From positions 7,314 to 71,313 of the forward strand of contig JBNLAT010000012.1 of assembly GCA_050302275.1 (NCBI GenBank): a DNA stretch of 64,000 nucleotides. The letters run 5' to 3'. Positions within the stretch are counted from its first letter, which is position 1. Every line of letters starts with the position of its first letter. Under the pieces are notes generated by a model that saw nothing but the letters and a program-made list of their open reading frames with translations, did not search any database and had not been told where the DNA came from. The position numbers and the translations under genes were made by a program. The stretch comes from JAPHTQ01 sp050302275 (GTDB lineage Bacteria > Pseudomonadota > Gammaproteobacteria > Thiohalomonadales > Thiohalomonadaceae). Below are positions 37,836 through 46,170 of the stretch, piece by piece.

Positions 37836-39008
37836 TTATTTTGGCTTTTTGCCACGATGCACCACGGAGCGACCGAAGCGCGACTGCATCGAATCGAGCA
37901 GCTGATCCAGCTTCTTTTGCCGCCCATCTTCCATTTCACCGAACAGATCCGACTGACTGCCGTGCCTCTCTTCAGTAAAGTTGCTCACCCCGACACCGAC
38001 CAGCCTGACCGGCGGGAGGGGACGCGGCAGGCGATTGTAAAATAATTCCCTTACTATTTTCCAGACTTTAGCTGTTACATCTGTTACGTCTTGCAGGGAT
38101 TGAGACCGGGTTAACGTAGTGAAATCGGCCAAGCGCACCTTCAGCTGCACCGTGCGCCCCTTGAGCCCCTGACCACGTAAGCGCTGGGTCACCTGCTCGG
38201 TGAGAGCGTGCAACCACTCCAGCAGTATCTCCTCATCACTAACATCCACGGCAAAGGTGGTCTCATTAGAGACCGACTTGGCTTCGTGCTCAGAGATCAC
38301 CGGACGTTCATCGATACCGTGGGCCAGTTGCCAAAAATGCTCACCGCTACTGCTAAAGTGCTGGTTTAAAAGTTGCGGTGACCATGCACGCAGTTGACCA
38401 ATCGTCTTAATTCCCAGCTTGTCGAAGGTCTTCGCCGCCACCTTGCCCACACCCCAGATTCGGCTAACGGGCAGTGGCGCGAGAAAGGCGTCGATCTCCC
38501 CCTCTTTCACCACCACGAATCCGTCGGGTTTATCGACATCGCTGGCCAGCTTCGCCAGATACTTGTTCGGCGCCACACCCACAGAGGCCACCAGACTCAG
38601 TTCATCATTAATCGCCTGTTTGATTTCCCTACCAATCGCCTCGGCCGAACCGAACAGGCGCAGACTGGCGGTCACATCCAGAAATGCTTCATCAAGAGAG
38701 AGCGGTTCAATCTGCGGAGTATAGCGTTCGAAAATCGCATGGATCTGCTGTGAGACCTCCGCATAGAAACGGTGCCGTCCTGCCACGGACAACACCACTG
38801 CCTGCGGACAGAGACGCAACGCCGTGGCTGTCGGCATCGCGCTGTGTACACCATACTTCCGTGCAATGTAGTTGGCCGCCGAAACCACACCGCGATGATC
38901 CGGTCGCCCGCCGACGATAACCGGCTTGTCTGCCAGTTCAGGGCGTTCTCGGATCTCCACCGAGGCGTAAAACGCGTCCATGTCGACATGAATGATTTGG
39001 CGTGACAT
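37836..39008 (-). CDS. dinB: DNA polymerase IV
   Basis: This 390-aa Y-family polymerase has the N-terminal palm motif HVDMDAFYASVE and the catalytic SLDEAFLDVT, the helix-hairpin-helix thumb IWGVGKVAAKTFDKLGI, and a little-finger domain with VRLADFTTLTRS-type contacts. It copies damaged templates with low fidelity. ATG 39008 is used. No typical CTG-N10-CAG LexA box is visible in the 209 bp upstream, so SOS control by a canonical LexA is not supported. The C-terminal end is short, and the final beta-clamp contact is not obvious. Confidence 0.95.
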   Translation of the reverse strand: MSRQIIHVDMDAFYASVEIRERPELADKPVIVGGRPDHRGVVSAANYIARKYGVHSAMPTATALRLCPQAVVLSVAGRHRFYAEVSQQIHAIFERYTPQIEPLSLDEAFLDVTASLRLFGSAEAIGREIKQAINDELSLVASVGVAPNKYLAKLASDVDKPDGFVVVKEGEIDAFLAPLPVSRIWGVGKVAAKTFDKLGIKTIGQLRAWSPQLLNQHFSSSGEHFWQLAHGIDERPVISEHEAKSVSNETTFAVDVSDEEILLEWLHALTEQVTQRLRGQGLKGRTVQLKVRLADFTTLTRSQSLQDVTDVTAKVWKIVRELFYNRLPRPLPPVRLVGVGVSNFTEERHGSQSDLFGEMEDGRQKKLDQLLDSMQSRFGRSVVHRGKKPK

Positions 39009-39128
39009 CGATCAATCAAACAGTGGGGTTAGAGTGCAAAGGGTACTCCTCATTCATGCCGCAACAAAATCCCTACGCAGGTCCCCGAACACGATAATCT
39101 CGCAGCAAGACACTGCACTATAATTAAA

Positions 39129-39164
39129 GGGTTATTGCTCACCTATGTGGTAGTGCAATAACCC
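39129..39164. repeat. inverted repeat upstream of the diguanylate cyclase gene
   Basis: GGGTTATTGC (39129-39138) and GCAATAACCC (39155-39164) are perfect 10-bp arms with a 16-nt loop, 54 bp before the start of the GGDEF gene in the 39009-39217 gap. It could be an operator or a leader stem; the plus-strand T content after it is modest. Confidence 0.45.
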
Positions 39165-39217
39165 CGTTATTTCTGTATGATTCGTCGGCTTTTTTATGCA
39201 AGGCCCGAGAAAAGCCC

Positions 39218-41224
39218 GTGTTGGATCTGGACGATCCTACGTCTGGTTATCCACTAGAGGCTATTAGCTTGTTACTTGAGTTTTCTTCAATTTCTGTCAA
39301 AGCACTGACTTTTCGCTTTGCCATGATGTTCATGCCCGCGGTAGCACTACTATCCGCGACGGTGTGGTCATTGATCAATTCCTACGAGGAAGGTCGCGTT
39401 GCGATCATCGAAGCCAGGGAAGAAGGTTATCTGGATGTCTCCACACGCCTGATCGAAAGCGAGTTCATCAAATCGATCAACGACCTGCGTACCCTCTCCC
39501 GGGTACCGATTCTAAAGCAGTACCTCGATAACGGTAGTGAGGAATCAAAACGGGCACTCTCCCATCTTTTCCGTATCCAGGCGGAAGGTTCGTTTCGCTA
39601 TGACCAGATACGGGTGCTCGACATCCACGGCAAGGAAACCATTCGCGTCAACTACATGAATGGTCATTCCTATGTAGTACCTGATAACGAATTGCAGGAT
39701 AAAGCAGGTCGCTACTATTTCCGTGACGCTGTCGATCTTGAAGAAGGCGAGATATATGTTTCGCCGATCGACCTTAACATCGAAGGCGGCCAGATCGAAC
39801 TGCCTTACAAACCGATGGTGCGTTTTGCCACGCCATTATTCGATAGCAACGGCATACGTAAAGGCGTGTTAGTCCTCAATTATCTGGGTGACATTCTACT
39901 GCATGCGTTTCGTGAAGACATGGCAAAAGAGACTATGCACCGGGCGATGTTACTCAACAAGGATGGCTACTGGTTGGTTAACCCGGACAGCTCCCAGGAA
40001 TGGGGTTTTATGTTCGGTCGTGAAGAGATGAACTTCTCTCGCCAGTATCCCAATGCATGGAAACTGATGTCGACGAAAGAAACCGGACGATTTGAAAACG
40101 AAAAAGGCGTCATTCTCTTCAATCGCGTCTATCCAATGCAGGATACTTCTGCCATTCACGACGAATACTACTGGAAAGTCGCCATCGTCCTGCCGCGTGA
40201 AGAACTGGAATCAAACTCCTTCGTCAATCAACCCTATGGTCGAGCGCTCCTCCTGGCGCTCTACTTCCTGCTGGCATTGTTAATTCTGGTCACTGCCTAC
40301 ATCGTTGTACACTCCCGACAGCAACGCAAACAGGAACGAGAAACCTCACGAGAAATTGAAGACCTCTACAACTTCGCCCCCTGCGGTTATCACTCTCTGG
40401 GTCACAAGGGAATGATCGTCAAGATGAACCAGACCGAACTGGACTGGCTGGGTTACAGTGCAGAAGAACTCATCGGTAAGATCTATTACCCACAACTTCT
40501 CACTCCGGAAAGCCAGGAAGTATTCAAGGAATACTTCCCGGTTTTCCTGAGTCAGGGATATATCAACGATATGGAGTTTGATCTCATTCGCAAAGATGGA
40601 TCGCTAATGCCGGTCATGGTTAGTGCTACAGCCATCAAGGACAGCGATGGAACGTTTGTCATGAGCCGCTCCACGGTTTTCGACATGACCGAACGCAAAC
40701 ACCTGGAAGAGCAGTTGCGAGAACAGGCGACCACTGACTTCCTCACCGGCCTGAATAATCGACGTCACTTCAGCGAAAAAGCCAGGCAGGAACTGGCTCG
40801 TTCACGGCGCATGGAAAAACCGTTGTCATTCATGATTCTGGATCTCGACCACTTCAAGGAATTGAATGACACCTACGGTCACGATGCTGGCGACATTGCC
40901 CTGCAAGTCTTCGCCCGTGTCTGTACCGATACCCTGCGAGAGATCGATATTTTAGGTCGCCTTGGTGGCGAAGAGTTTGCGGCACTACTGCCTGAAACAG
41001 ACAGTCACAGTGCCATTGAAGCTGCAGAACGACTGTGCAAAGCGATTGCAGATACACCGATATCGGTTTCAAACAACAAAGTATTGCGTATAACCGTCTC
41101 CATTGGCGTCACCTCCTGCATCCCTGAAGACCAACAACTGCAAGATCTACTACGCCGTGCCGACAGTGCTCTTTATGAAGCCAAACACAGCGGTCGAAAT
41201 CAGGTTTGCTACGAAGGCCCATAA
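39218..41224 (+). CDS. membrane sensor diguanylate cyclase (Cache-PAS-GGDEF)
   Basis: This 668-aa protein has TM1 at about residues 33-57, a periplasmic double-Cache-like domain (about 60-345, with RVLDIHGKETIRVNY and MVRFATPLFDSNGIRKGVL), TM2 at about 346-368, a PAS domain (about 385-500) and a GGDEF domain. The active-site G583-G-E-E-F587 is intact, so it should make cyclic-di-GMP. The inhibitory RxxD site five residues before GGEEF is not evident. The start is GTG 39218 with a weak ribosome site. It is a lone gene, preceded by an inverted repeat. Confidence 0.9.
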   Translation: MLDLDDPTSGYPLEAISLLLEFSSISVKALTFRFAMMFMPAVALLSATVWSLINSYEEGRVAIIEAREEGYLDVSTRLIESEFIKSINDLRTLSRVPILKQYLDNGSEESKRALSHLFRIQAEGSFRYDQIRVLDIHGKETIRVNYMNGHSYVVPDNELQDKAGRYYFRDAVDLEEGEIYVSPIDLNIEGGQIELPYKPMVRFATPLFDSNGIRKGVLVLNYLGDILLHAFREDMAKETMHRAMLLNKDGYWLVNPDSSQEWGFMFGREEMNFSRQYPNAWKLMSTKETGRFENEKGVILFNRVYPMQDTSAIHDEYYWKVAIVLPREELESNSFVNQPYGRALLLALYFLLALLILVTAYIVVHSRQQRKQERETSREIEDLYNFAPCGYHSLGHKGMIVKMNQTELDWLGYSAEELIGKIYYPQLLTPESQEVFKEYFPVFLSQGYINDMEFDLIRKDGSLMPVMVSATAIKDSDGTFVMSRSTVFDMTERKHLEEQLREQATTDFLTGLNNRRHFSEKARQELARSRRMEKPLSFMILDLDHFKELNDTYGHDAGDIALQVFARVCTDTLREIDILGRLGGEEFAALLPETDSHSAIEAAERLCKAIADTPISVSNNKVLRITVSIGVTSCIPEDQQLQDLLRRADSALYEAKHSGRNQVCYEGP

Positions 41225-41311
41225 CTCACCACCCTGTCTGCTCCTGACACTTTAAGGCTTACGGGCATCATTCTATACTGAATGTTCCACAGCACCTGTC
41301 AGGGAAAACAC

Positions 41312-42091
41312 ATGTCACTGGATAACGGTTACGTCACCTCGGAGTACCTGAAGAAAGTCGCGGAAAAAATGCGCGCCTTCAAACAATTAAGCTACGAACA
41401 CATGGCCATCACCACAGGCGACACCGTACTCGATATCGGCTGTGGCCCCGGCGTAGACACCGTCCCGCTGGCGGAGCTGGTTGGCAGTAGCGGCAAGGTG
41501 ATCGGCATCGACGCCGATGGCAACATGCTGGCCGAGGCGCAACAGGCCGCAGAAGATGCAGGTTGCCTTGACTGGATCGAACATCATCACGGCACCGCCC
41601 ATGAACTACCACTGGACAATAACAGCGTTGCCGCCAGCCGCGCCGAACGCCTGCTTCAGGTACTACCACCTGAAAACGAAGATGCCATCGTCAGGGAGAT
41701 GATTCGGGTAACGCGCCCCGGCGGCAGAGTGGTACTGGTCGACACCGACTGGCCCAGCGTCAGTGTCGATTTTAGCGACACCCGACTGGAACGCCGTTTG
41801 ATGGAATTCTTTACTCTGTTCATGCGCCCCAACGGTCTCGCAGGTCGTCACCTGCCCGCACTCTGCCGCGAACATGGCCTTTCAGACATCCGCATCGACG
41901 TCGTCCCGATGGTACAGCAACGTTACGAAGAAACCCCTTTCGGAGACTGGTTAATTAATACCGCGACAAAAGAAGGCATCATCAACGATGCCGAAGCGAC
42001 GCTGTGGCGCAGTGAACTACAACAGCGGGAAGAGCAGGGACGCTTCTATACCTGCGTTAACATGGTAATCGCCAGCGGTGCAAAGATGTAA
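41312..42091 (+). CDS. class I SAM-dependent methyltransferase
   Basis: This 259-aa cytosolic protein has the SAM-binding motif I VLDIGCGPGVDTVPLAEL, motif II GIDADGNMLAEA, and the post-motif VTRPGGRVVLVD, as in UbiE/arsenite-type methyltransferases. The substrate-binding C-terminal part (FMRPNGLAGRHLPAL) is not diagnostic. ATG 41312 has AGGGAAAA upstream, making it better than an in-frame upstream start. It is 87 bp after the cyclase gene and convergent with the next. Confidence 0.8.
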   Translation: MSLDNGYVTSEYLKKVAEKMRAFKQLSYEHMAITTGDTVLDIGCGPGVDTVPLAELVGSSGKVIGIDADGNMLAEAQQAAEDAGCLDWIEHHHGTAHELPLDNNSVAASRAERLLQVLPPENEDAIVREMIRVTRPGGRVVLVDTDWPSVSVDFSDTRLERRLMEFFTLFMRPNGLAGRHLPALCREHGLSDIRIDVVPMVQQRYEETPFGDWLINTATKEGIINDAEATLWRSELQQREEQGRFYTCVNMVIASGAKM

Positions 42092-42123
42092 GATCTCTTT
42101 GTGAGCAATTGCCACATACACGC

Positions 42124-43023
42124 TCACATCAACACACCATCGGGAAGCTCAATCTTCCAGATTCTCGCTGGTTTCGGTTCCTGGCTGGCAGCAGCAGGAC
42201 GACTGGGATCACCCGTCACAGTCAGATGGTGAGCATCTGACTTTATATCGACAATCGTGCCTGCTTTGAGTCCGAATTTCGCAATCTCCAGTCCCTGGGG
42301 AAATTTTTTATTATAGATGCGGATATGGCTGAACTCAGGTCGTGACGCATCGCCACCAAAGCCATAATTGAGACTACCGACATAATAGACAACGATTACA
42401 CTATCGAGGCCTTTTGGTTGGAAAACCATCGGTGGACGCAAAAAGCAATAATATAGATCGCTGGCGATTTGTGTTTTCTTCAGTGAAGCACTGTTGACCT
42501 GATACAGAATCAGGTGTTCGCGTAGCGTATCTGCAGGATAACCGGCAATCAGGAATGAATCCGCATTCAGTGGTGAGGCATACGGAATGGTAAACGCCTC
42601 AAAATCGGGAAAACTTCCATATTCACTCCCGAGTTTCCCATGCTCAACTTTGTAAATCTGGTTCCCATTGAAAATCAAACCAGGCCGTGAGACATCAGCG
42701 CCAAGCACAAGAACCTCTGTTCCAGGCGACTCATCAAATGCTCTTGGTTCTTCACTTAACTCACCATTATCAAACAGCACCATCTCTGCCGCAGCGGTTA
42801 CATCCCCTGTACTCAGATCATGCTCCCACTGATGCGGCCAGGGAGATTCATCTTTTGAAATCTCGGTAATGACAACACCATCCAGCAATGGATCAACTTC
42901 GATGGCACTTCTGAGTTTAAATTCAGTGATATCAGCGATAAACGCCATTCTCAGGAAAGTGGAAAGGAAAATCAGCGCTACAAAAATGCCTATTGCCAAA
43001 AATACCAGCAAAACTATCTTCAC
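42124..43023 (-). CDS. hypothetical membrane-anchored protein
   Basis: This 299-aa protein has one N-terminal TM segment (about residues 2-24) and a long soluble domain rich in beta-strand patterns, probably in the periplasm. I recognise no family. There are repeated short hydrophobic strands and Gly/Asp turns (VLVLGADVSRPGLIFNGNQIY, FLIAGYPADTLREHL) such as occur in beta-propeller-like folds; this is only an impression. The start is GTG 43023 with AAGGGAA upstream. It is convergent with the methyltransferase gene. Confidence 0.6.
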   Translation of the reverse strand: MKIVLLVFLAIGIFVALIFLSTFLRMAFIADITEFKLRSAIEVDPLLDGVVITEISKDESPWPHQWEHDLSTGDVTAAAEMVLFDNGELSEEPRAFDESPGTEVLVLGADVSRPGLIFNGNQIYKVEHGKLGSEYGSFPDFEAFTIPYASPLNADSFLIAGYPADTLREHLILYQVNSASLKKTQIASDLYYCFLRPPMVFQPKGLDSVIVVYYVGSLNYGFGGDASRPEFSHIRIYNKKFPQGLEIAKFGLKAGTIVDIKSDAHHLTVTGDPSRPAAASQEPKPARIWKIELPDGVLM

Positions 43024-43153
43024 GGAAAATTCCCTTGTTTGTATCCAGATCCAATATATTCTGTAACTACTATACCGTATTCAGTCTGTCTATTCCCGGC
43101 TGTATATTGATTCGACTGGATCTGCACTCGCCACACCATCATGGAGAAACATC

Positions 43154-43765
43154 ATGAATCTCAATGCGTTATACGAGGCAGAAGGTGACTTCTTCGCCAG
43201 ATATCCCGGCGGTTTCAATAACCCGGAGATGATCGCTATCGGCAAGAAACACAAAGTCGATCAGATGGAGAAACTGGCGCGGGAGAGTTTCGCCAAAGGG
43301 AATTTCAGCAAGCCCAGATTTATTGTCGAAGAAGCGACCAAACTGGTAAGTCGTTCCAGCATGGTTTCGGTATTCGAAAAACCGAAATTCCGCGACTATG
43401 CCAAATCGCTAACACCGAAAGAAAAGGAAAAATTTGCCGATGCACTGTATGAACTACTGCACGGCAAGCAGGAGCAAGGCTTCGAGCAACTGGTCGAGTT
43501 GCTGAAAAAACACAAGCTCGCCAAGTGGACACTGGTCAGCGTTTTCCCTGCCTACTACAACCTGCAGAAAGAGGTCTTCGTCAAACCGACTACAGCGAAA
43601 CTCATCGTCGAAAAACTGGGACTCGATCTACAGTACAAAGCCACCCCATACTGGGCGTTCTACAAGGGATATCGCAAGGCGATCAACGAACTGAAGGGCA
43701 AGGTCGATAAATCCCTCGCCCCCAGCAATCCTGCCTTCTGCGGTTTCCTGATGATGTCGTTGTAA
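43154..43765 (+). CDS. hypothetical conserved-looking cytosolic protein
   Basis: This 203-aa Lys-rich protein has no signal peptide or membrane segment. Notable blocks are EGDFFARYPGGFNNPEM at the N-terminus, SLTPKEKEKFADALYELLHGKQEQGFEQLVELL in the middle, and ATPYWAFYKGYRKAINELK near the end. It does not match a family I can name. ATG 43154 is preceded by GGAGAAAC. It is convergent with the carboxymuconolactone-decarboxylase-type gene (12-bp gap). The good ribosome site and even codon use argue that it is real. Confidence 0.6.
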   Translation: MNLNALYEAEGDFFARYPGGFNNPEMIAIGKKHKVDQMEKLARESFAKGNFSKPRFIVEEATKLVSRSSMVSVFEKPKFRDYAKSLTPKEKEKFADALYELLHGKQEQGFEQLVELLKKHKLAKWTLVSVFPAYYNLQKEVFVKPTTAKLIVEKLGLDLQYKATPYWAFYKGYRKAINELKGKVDKSLAPSNPAFCGFLMMSL

Positions 43766-43777
43766 ACGAGACTGACG

Positions 43778-44155
43778 TTATTCAGTCAGTCCATGCTCCT
43801 TGAGCACCTCCTGCAGAATCGGTAACGCATCGAAAGCAGCCGGATAGCCCGCGTAAATACCAACCTGTAATAGTGCCTCGGTAATCTCCTCAACCGTGGC
43901 GCCGCTGCTCAGAGCAATACCCAGCACAATTTTCAGCGCACCATGCCGACCAAGCGCCGCCAGAATACCGATACTACAGAGTGAACGTGTCTTCGGGTCG
44001 ATGGCCTCCCGTGACCAGGTACGGCCAAATACAACCGATACGGCCTCATGCTCAAATGTCGGGCTCAGCTCCCTGAAGCGTGCTGTGACTTTGTCTGCCT
44101 TGTCCGTACCGATAAGCGCCCGCAGCGTTTCCATCCCTTTTTCATGATCGTCCAT
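43778..44155 (-). CDS. carboxymuconolactone decarboxylase family protein
   Basis: This 125-aa helical protein has the CMD signature RSLCSIGILAALGRHGALKIVLGIALSSGATVEEITEALL and the ending YAGYPAAFDAL. The CxxC pair of AhpD-type peroxidase partners is absent, so it belongs with the decarboxylase-like or structural members. Its substrate is unknown. ATG 44155 has GGAGG upstream. It is divergent from arsR with a 76-bp gap and may respond to the same operator, which lies 50 bp upstream of it. Confidence 0.8.
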   Translation of the reverse strand: MDDHEKGMETLRALIGTDKADKVTARFRELSPTFEHEAVSVVFGRTWSREAIDPKTRSLCSIGILAALGRHGALKIVLGIALSSGATVEEITEALLQVGIYAGYPAAFDALPILQEVLKEHGLTE

Positions 44156-44189
44156 TTTCTACCTCCACCGGTTATTTTTAGATTATGGG

Positions 44190-44227
44190 TTGACAGATGA
44201 GCATATTATCGTAATATCACGATTAAT
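44190..44227 (+). promoter_or_regulatory. arsR promoter with operator over the -10 box
   Basis: TTGACA (44190-44195) and TAATAT (44212-44217), 16 bp apart, form a near-consensus sigma-70 promoter. An imperfect palindrome ATCGTAATATCACGAT (44208-44223) covers the -10 box. The same palindrome recurs before arsM. The start ATG at 44232 is only about 8 bp from the expected transcription start. Confidence 0.75.
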
Positions 44228-44231
44228 AGCT

Positions 44232-44549
44232 ATGGGACGATCAAAGAAACAGGCATTCACCGACCAGCAGAACCGCCTCGCGGATCTGGCCAAGGCGTTC
44301 GCGCATCCTGCGCGCATTGCCATTCTGGAGTTCTTGGCTCGGAGCGACGCCTGTATGTGTGGTGACATTGTCGAGGAGTTACCGCTCTCGCAGTCAACCG
44401 TCTCACAGCACCTGCGTGAACTGAAAAGTGCTGGACTGGTCCGAGGCGATATCGAAGGTACACGGGTCTGTTATTGCATTGATACAAAGGCTGTCGACGA
44501 GGCTCGGAAACTGATGGATAAATTTTTAACCACCAAACGCTGCTGCTAA
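44232..44549 (+). CDS. arsR: ArsR-family metalloregulator
   Basis: This 105-aa winged-helix repressor has its recognition region at SQSTVSQHLRELKSAGLV (53-70). Cysteines C41-M-C43 near the first helices, C80-Y-C82 in the wing and terminal C104-C105 are candidate arsenite or metal thiolate ligands. It would repress its own gene and arsM until arsenite binds. A TTG at 44190 is in frame but is the first base of a perfect -35 box, so the true start is ATG 44232. The message would be almost leaderless. It is followed 55 bp later by arsM. Confidence 0.85.
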   Translation: MGRSKKQAFTDQQNRLADLAKAFAHPARIAILEFLARSDACMCGDIVEELPLSQSTVSQHLRELKSAGLVRGDIEGTRVCYCIDTKAVDEARKLMDKFLTTKRCC

Positions 44550-44565
44550 AAATTTTTTGGCCACA

Positions 44566-44588
44566 ATTATCGTAATTTTACGATTAAT
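44566..44588. promoter_or_regulatory. second ArsR-type operator, upstream of arsM
   Basis: ATCGTAATTTTACGAT (44569-44584) has perfect 7-bp arms ATCGTAA/TTACGAT, and shares ATTATCGTAAT...ACGATTAAT with the site at 44205-44227. It lies 21-36 bp before the arsM ATG, placing it at or just before the arsM ribosome site. Confidence 0.7.
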
Positions 44589-44604
44589 AAAGAGGAATAA
44601 TGCA

Positions 44605-45396
44605 ATGTCTGAAGCAAATGAACTGAAACAACTGGTCCGGGAAAAATATGGCACCATCGCTGAGCAATCAGGGTCATGCGGCTGCGGTTGCTCCAGCGTT
44701 GACTACACCGTCATGGCAGAAAACTACTCGGAGTTATCCGGTTACGTGGCAGATGCCGACCTGGGACTCGGCTGCGGTTTACCAACGGAATTCGCCCAAA
44801 TGAAAGCGGGAGACACTGTGGTCGACCTCGGCTCTGGGGCGGGTAACGATGCCTTCGTAGCACGCTCCATCGTTGGCGAATCAGGAAATGTTATCGGCAT
44901 CGACATGACACCCGAGATGATCGAGAAAGCCCGCAACAATGCGGCAAAAATGAATTTCGACAACGTCGAGTTTCGCCTGGGTGACATTGAAGCGATGCCG
45001 GTAGACGACAATAGCGTGGATGTGGTCGTGAGTAACTGCGTCATGAATCTGGTGCCTGACAAGGAAAAGGCCTTCTCCGAAACCTTTCGTATACTGAAGC
45101 CCGGTGGCCACTTCTCCATTTCCGACATCGTGCTGGAAGGCGAGCTACCAGAAAATGTCCGCAAAAGTGCCGAGATGTACGCCGGCTGTGTTTCCGGGGC
45201 GCAACAGATGACCAATTACCTGGAAACGATACACAACGCCGGATTCACCGGCGTCACGGTACAGAAGAAAAAGGAGATCAACCTGCCTGACGAACTGCTG
45301 CTGGAATTTCTTTCCAGGGAAGAAATAGAAGATGCACGAAAAAGCGGGACAGGCGTCTACAGTATCACGGTTTATGCAGACAAACCGGTCATATGA
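44605..45396 (+). CDS. arsM: arsenite S-adenosylmethionine methyltransferase
   Basis: This 263-aa methyltransferase carries the ArsM cysteine set: SCGCGC (C25, C27, C29), C57 in LGLGCGLP, C145 in VSNCVMNLVPDK and C195 in AGCVSGA. Its SAM-binding motif is VVDLGSGAGNDAF. It methylates arsenite stepwise to methylarsenicals that can be volatile. ATG 44605 follows AGAGGAA (44591-44597). The gene lies directly downstream of arsR and of the second operator, so it is the likely arsR-controlled target. No arsB, acr3 or arsC gene is present in the window. Confidence 0.9.
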   Translation: MSEANELKQLVREKYGTIAEQSGSCGCGCSSVDYTVMAENYSELSGYVADADLGLGCGLPTEFAQMKAGDTVVDLGSGAGNDAFVARSIVGESGNVIGIDMTPEMIEKARNNAAKMNFDNVEFRLGDIEAMPVDDNSVDVVVSNCVMNLVPDKEKAFSETFRILKPGGHFSISDIVLEGELPENVRKSAEMYAGCVSGAQQMTNYLETIHNAGFTGVTVQKKKEINLPDELLLEFLSREEIEDARKSGTGVYSITVYADKPVI

Positions 45397-45408
45397 CACC
45401 TACAAGAT

Positions 45409-45435
45409 GTCGATGGCTGTAATACAGCCATCGAC
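45409..45435. repeat. perfect 12-bp hairpin after arsM
   Basis: GTCGATGGCTGT (45409-45420) and ACAGCCATCGAC (45424-45435) pair without mismatch around a 3-nt loop, 12 bp past the arsM stop. No T-tract follows. It may be an RNA-stabilising or attenuating stem between arsM and the downstream gene. Confidence 0.6.
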
Positions 45436-45462
45436 GTAAAATAATGCGAAAAGGAGGAACGA

Positions 45463-45930
45463 ATGAAAGACGACGTCAGGACCAACGCCGAAAGCTATTT
45501 CAATAACGGCCTGATGTGCGCCGAAAGTGTCGTGCTGGCACTCACTCAGGCGCACGGCATCGAATCTGAGTTACTTCCCAAGGCAGCAACGGCATTCTGC
45601 GGTGGCATGTCCCGCACCTGCGGCACATGCGGTGCAGTCACGGGAGCAGTGATGGGGCTCAGCGCATTACTAGGCAGAGCCGATGCCAATAGCTCCTCTA
45701 CTGAGGCCTACGCCGCCGCAGGTACGCTCATAAGAAAATTCGAAGAAGAGTTCGGTACACGCAATTGCCAGGAATTGCTGGGCTGCGACCTTGGCACCAC
45801 GGAAGGACAGGATACATTCAAAAGGGAAAATCTCCGTGAGCGATGTACAAGCTATACCGCCAGGGCGGCTGAGCTTGCTGAAGAGATTCTTATGGAAAAG
45901 GAAAAACAGGATCAAATACAGGCGACATGA
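45463..45930 (+). CDS. C_GCAxxG_C_C family (cysteine-rich putative redox) protein
   Basis: This 155-aa protein shows the C_GCAxxG_C_C pattern: MCAESVV, then FCGGMSRTCGTCGAVTGAVMG, then RNCQELLGCD and a late RC. The family is thought to be redox-active or metal-binding, but its role is not settled. ATG 45463 has AAAGGAGG upstream. It lies 66 bp after arsM, across a hairpin. Its place in an arsR-arsM cluster hints at thiol chemistry with arsenicals; that is inference from position only. Confidence 0.85.
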   Translation: MKDDVRTNAESYFNNGLMCAESVVLALTQAHGIESELLPKAATAFCGGMSRTCGTCGAVTGAVMGLSALLGRADANSSSTEAYAAAGTLIRKFEEEFGTRNCQELLGCDLGTTEGQDTFKRENLRERCTSYTARAAELAEEILMEKEKQDQIQAT

Positions 45931-46112
45931 GATGAACACTTGAATATCCCATGGCAGTGACTGACTTAAAATGAATGAATAAATTTCACATGTTCTGGTT
46001 GCCGAAGCACCACACGAGGAGAAAATAGGCAATCAAAGAGAGAGTTTCTGGCAAAAAGATTATTCAAGAACAATATAACCACAGAAATTATTCTAAAAAG
46101 TTTTCATATTCA

Positions 46113-46160
46113 TGGGTTCCAGCTGTTCAGGAGGTACTCCTCATAACCAGCTGGAACCCA
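46113..46160. repeat. long inverted repeat between two convergent genes
   Basis: TGGGTTCCAGCTG (46113-46125) and CAGCTGGAACCCA (46148-46160) are perfect 13-bp arms; the 22-nt loop contains a second palindrome, AGGAGGTACTCCT. It lies in the 45931-46170 gap after the lipoprotein gene on the minus strand. It may be a terminator, but T's occur only about 12 nt beyond it. Confidence 0.6.
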
Positions 46161-46170
46161 GATCAGAAAC

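Noticed and set aside
39009..39217. Possible LexA box upstream of dinB
   Set aside because: No CTG-N10-CAG match was found by reading the gap on both strands.
44190..44231. TTG start giving arsR 14 extra residues
   Set aside because: The TTG is the first triplet of a perfect TTGACA -35 box with a 16-bp-spaced TAATAT; homologous proteins begin at the MGRS methionine.
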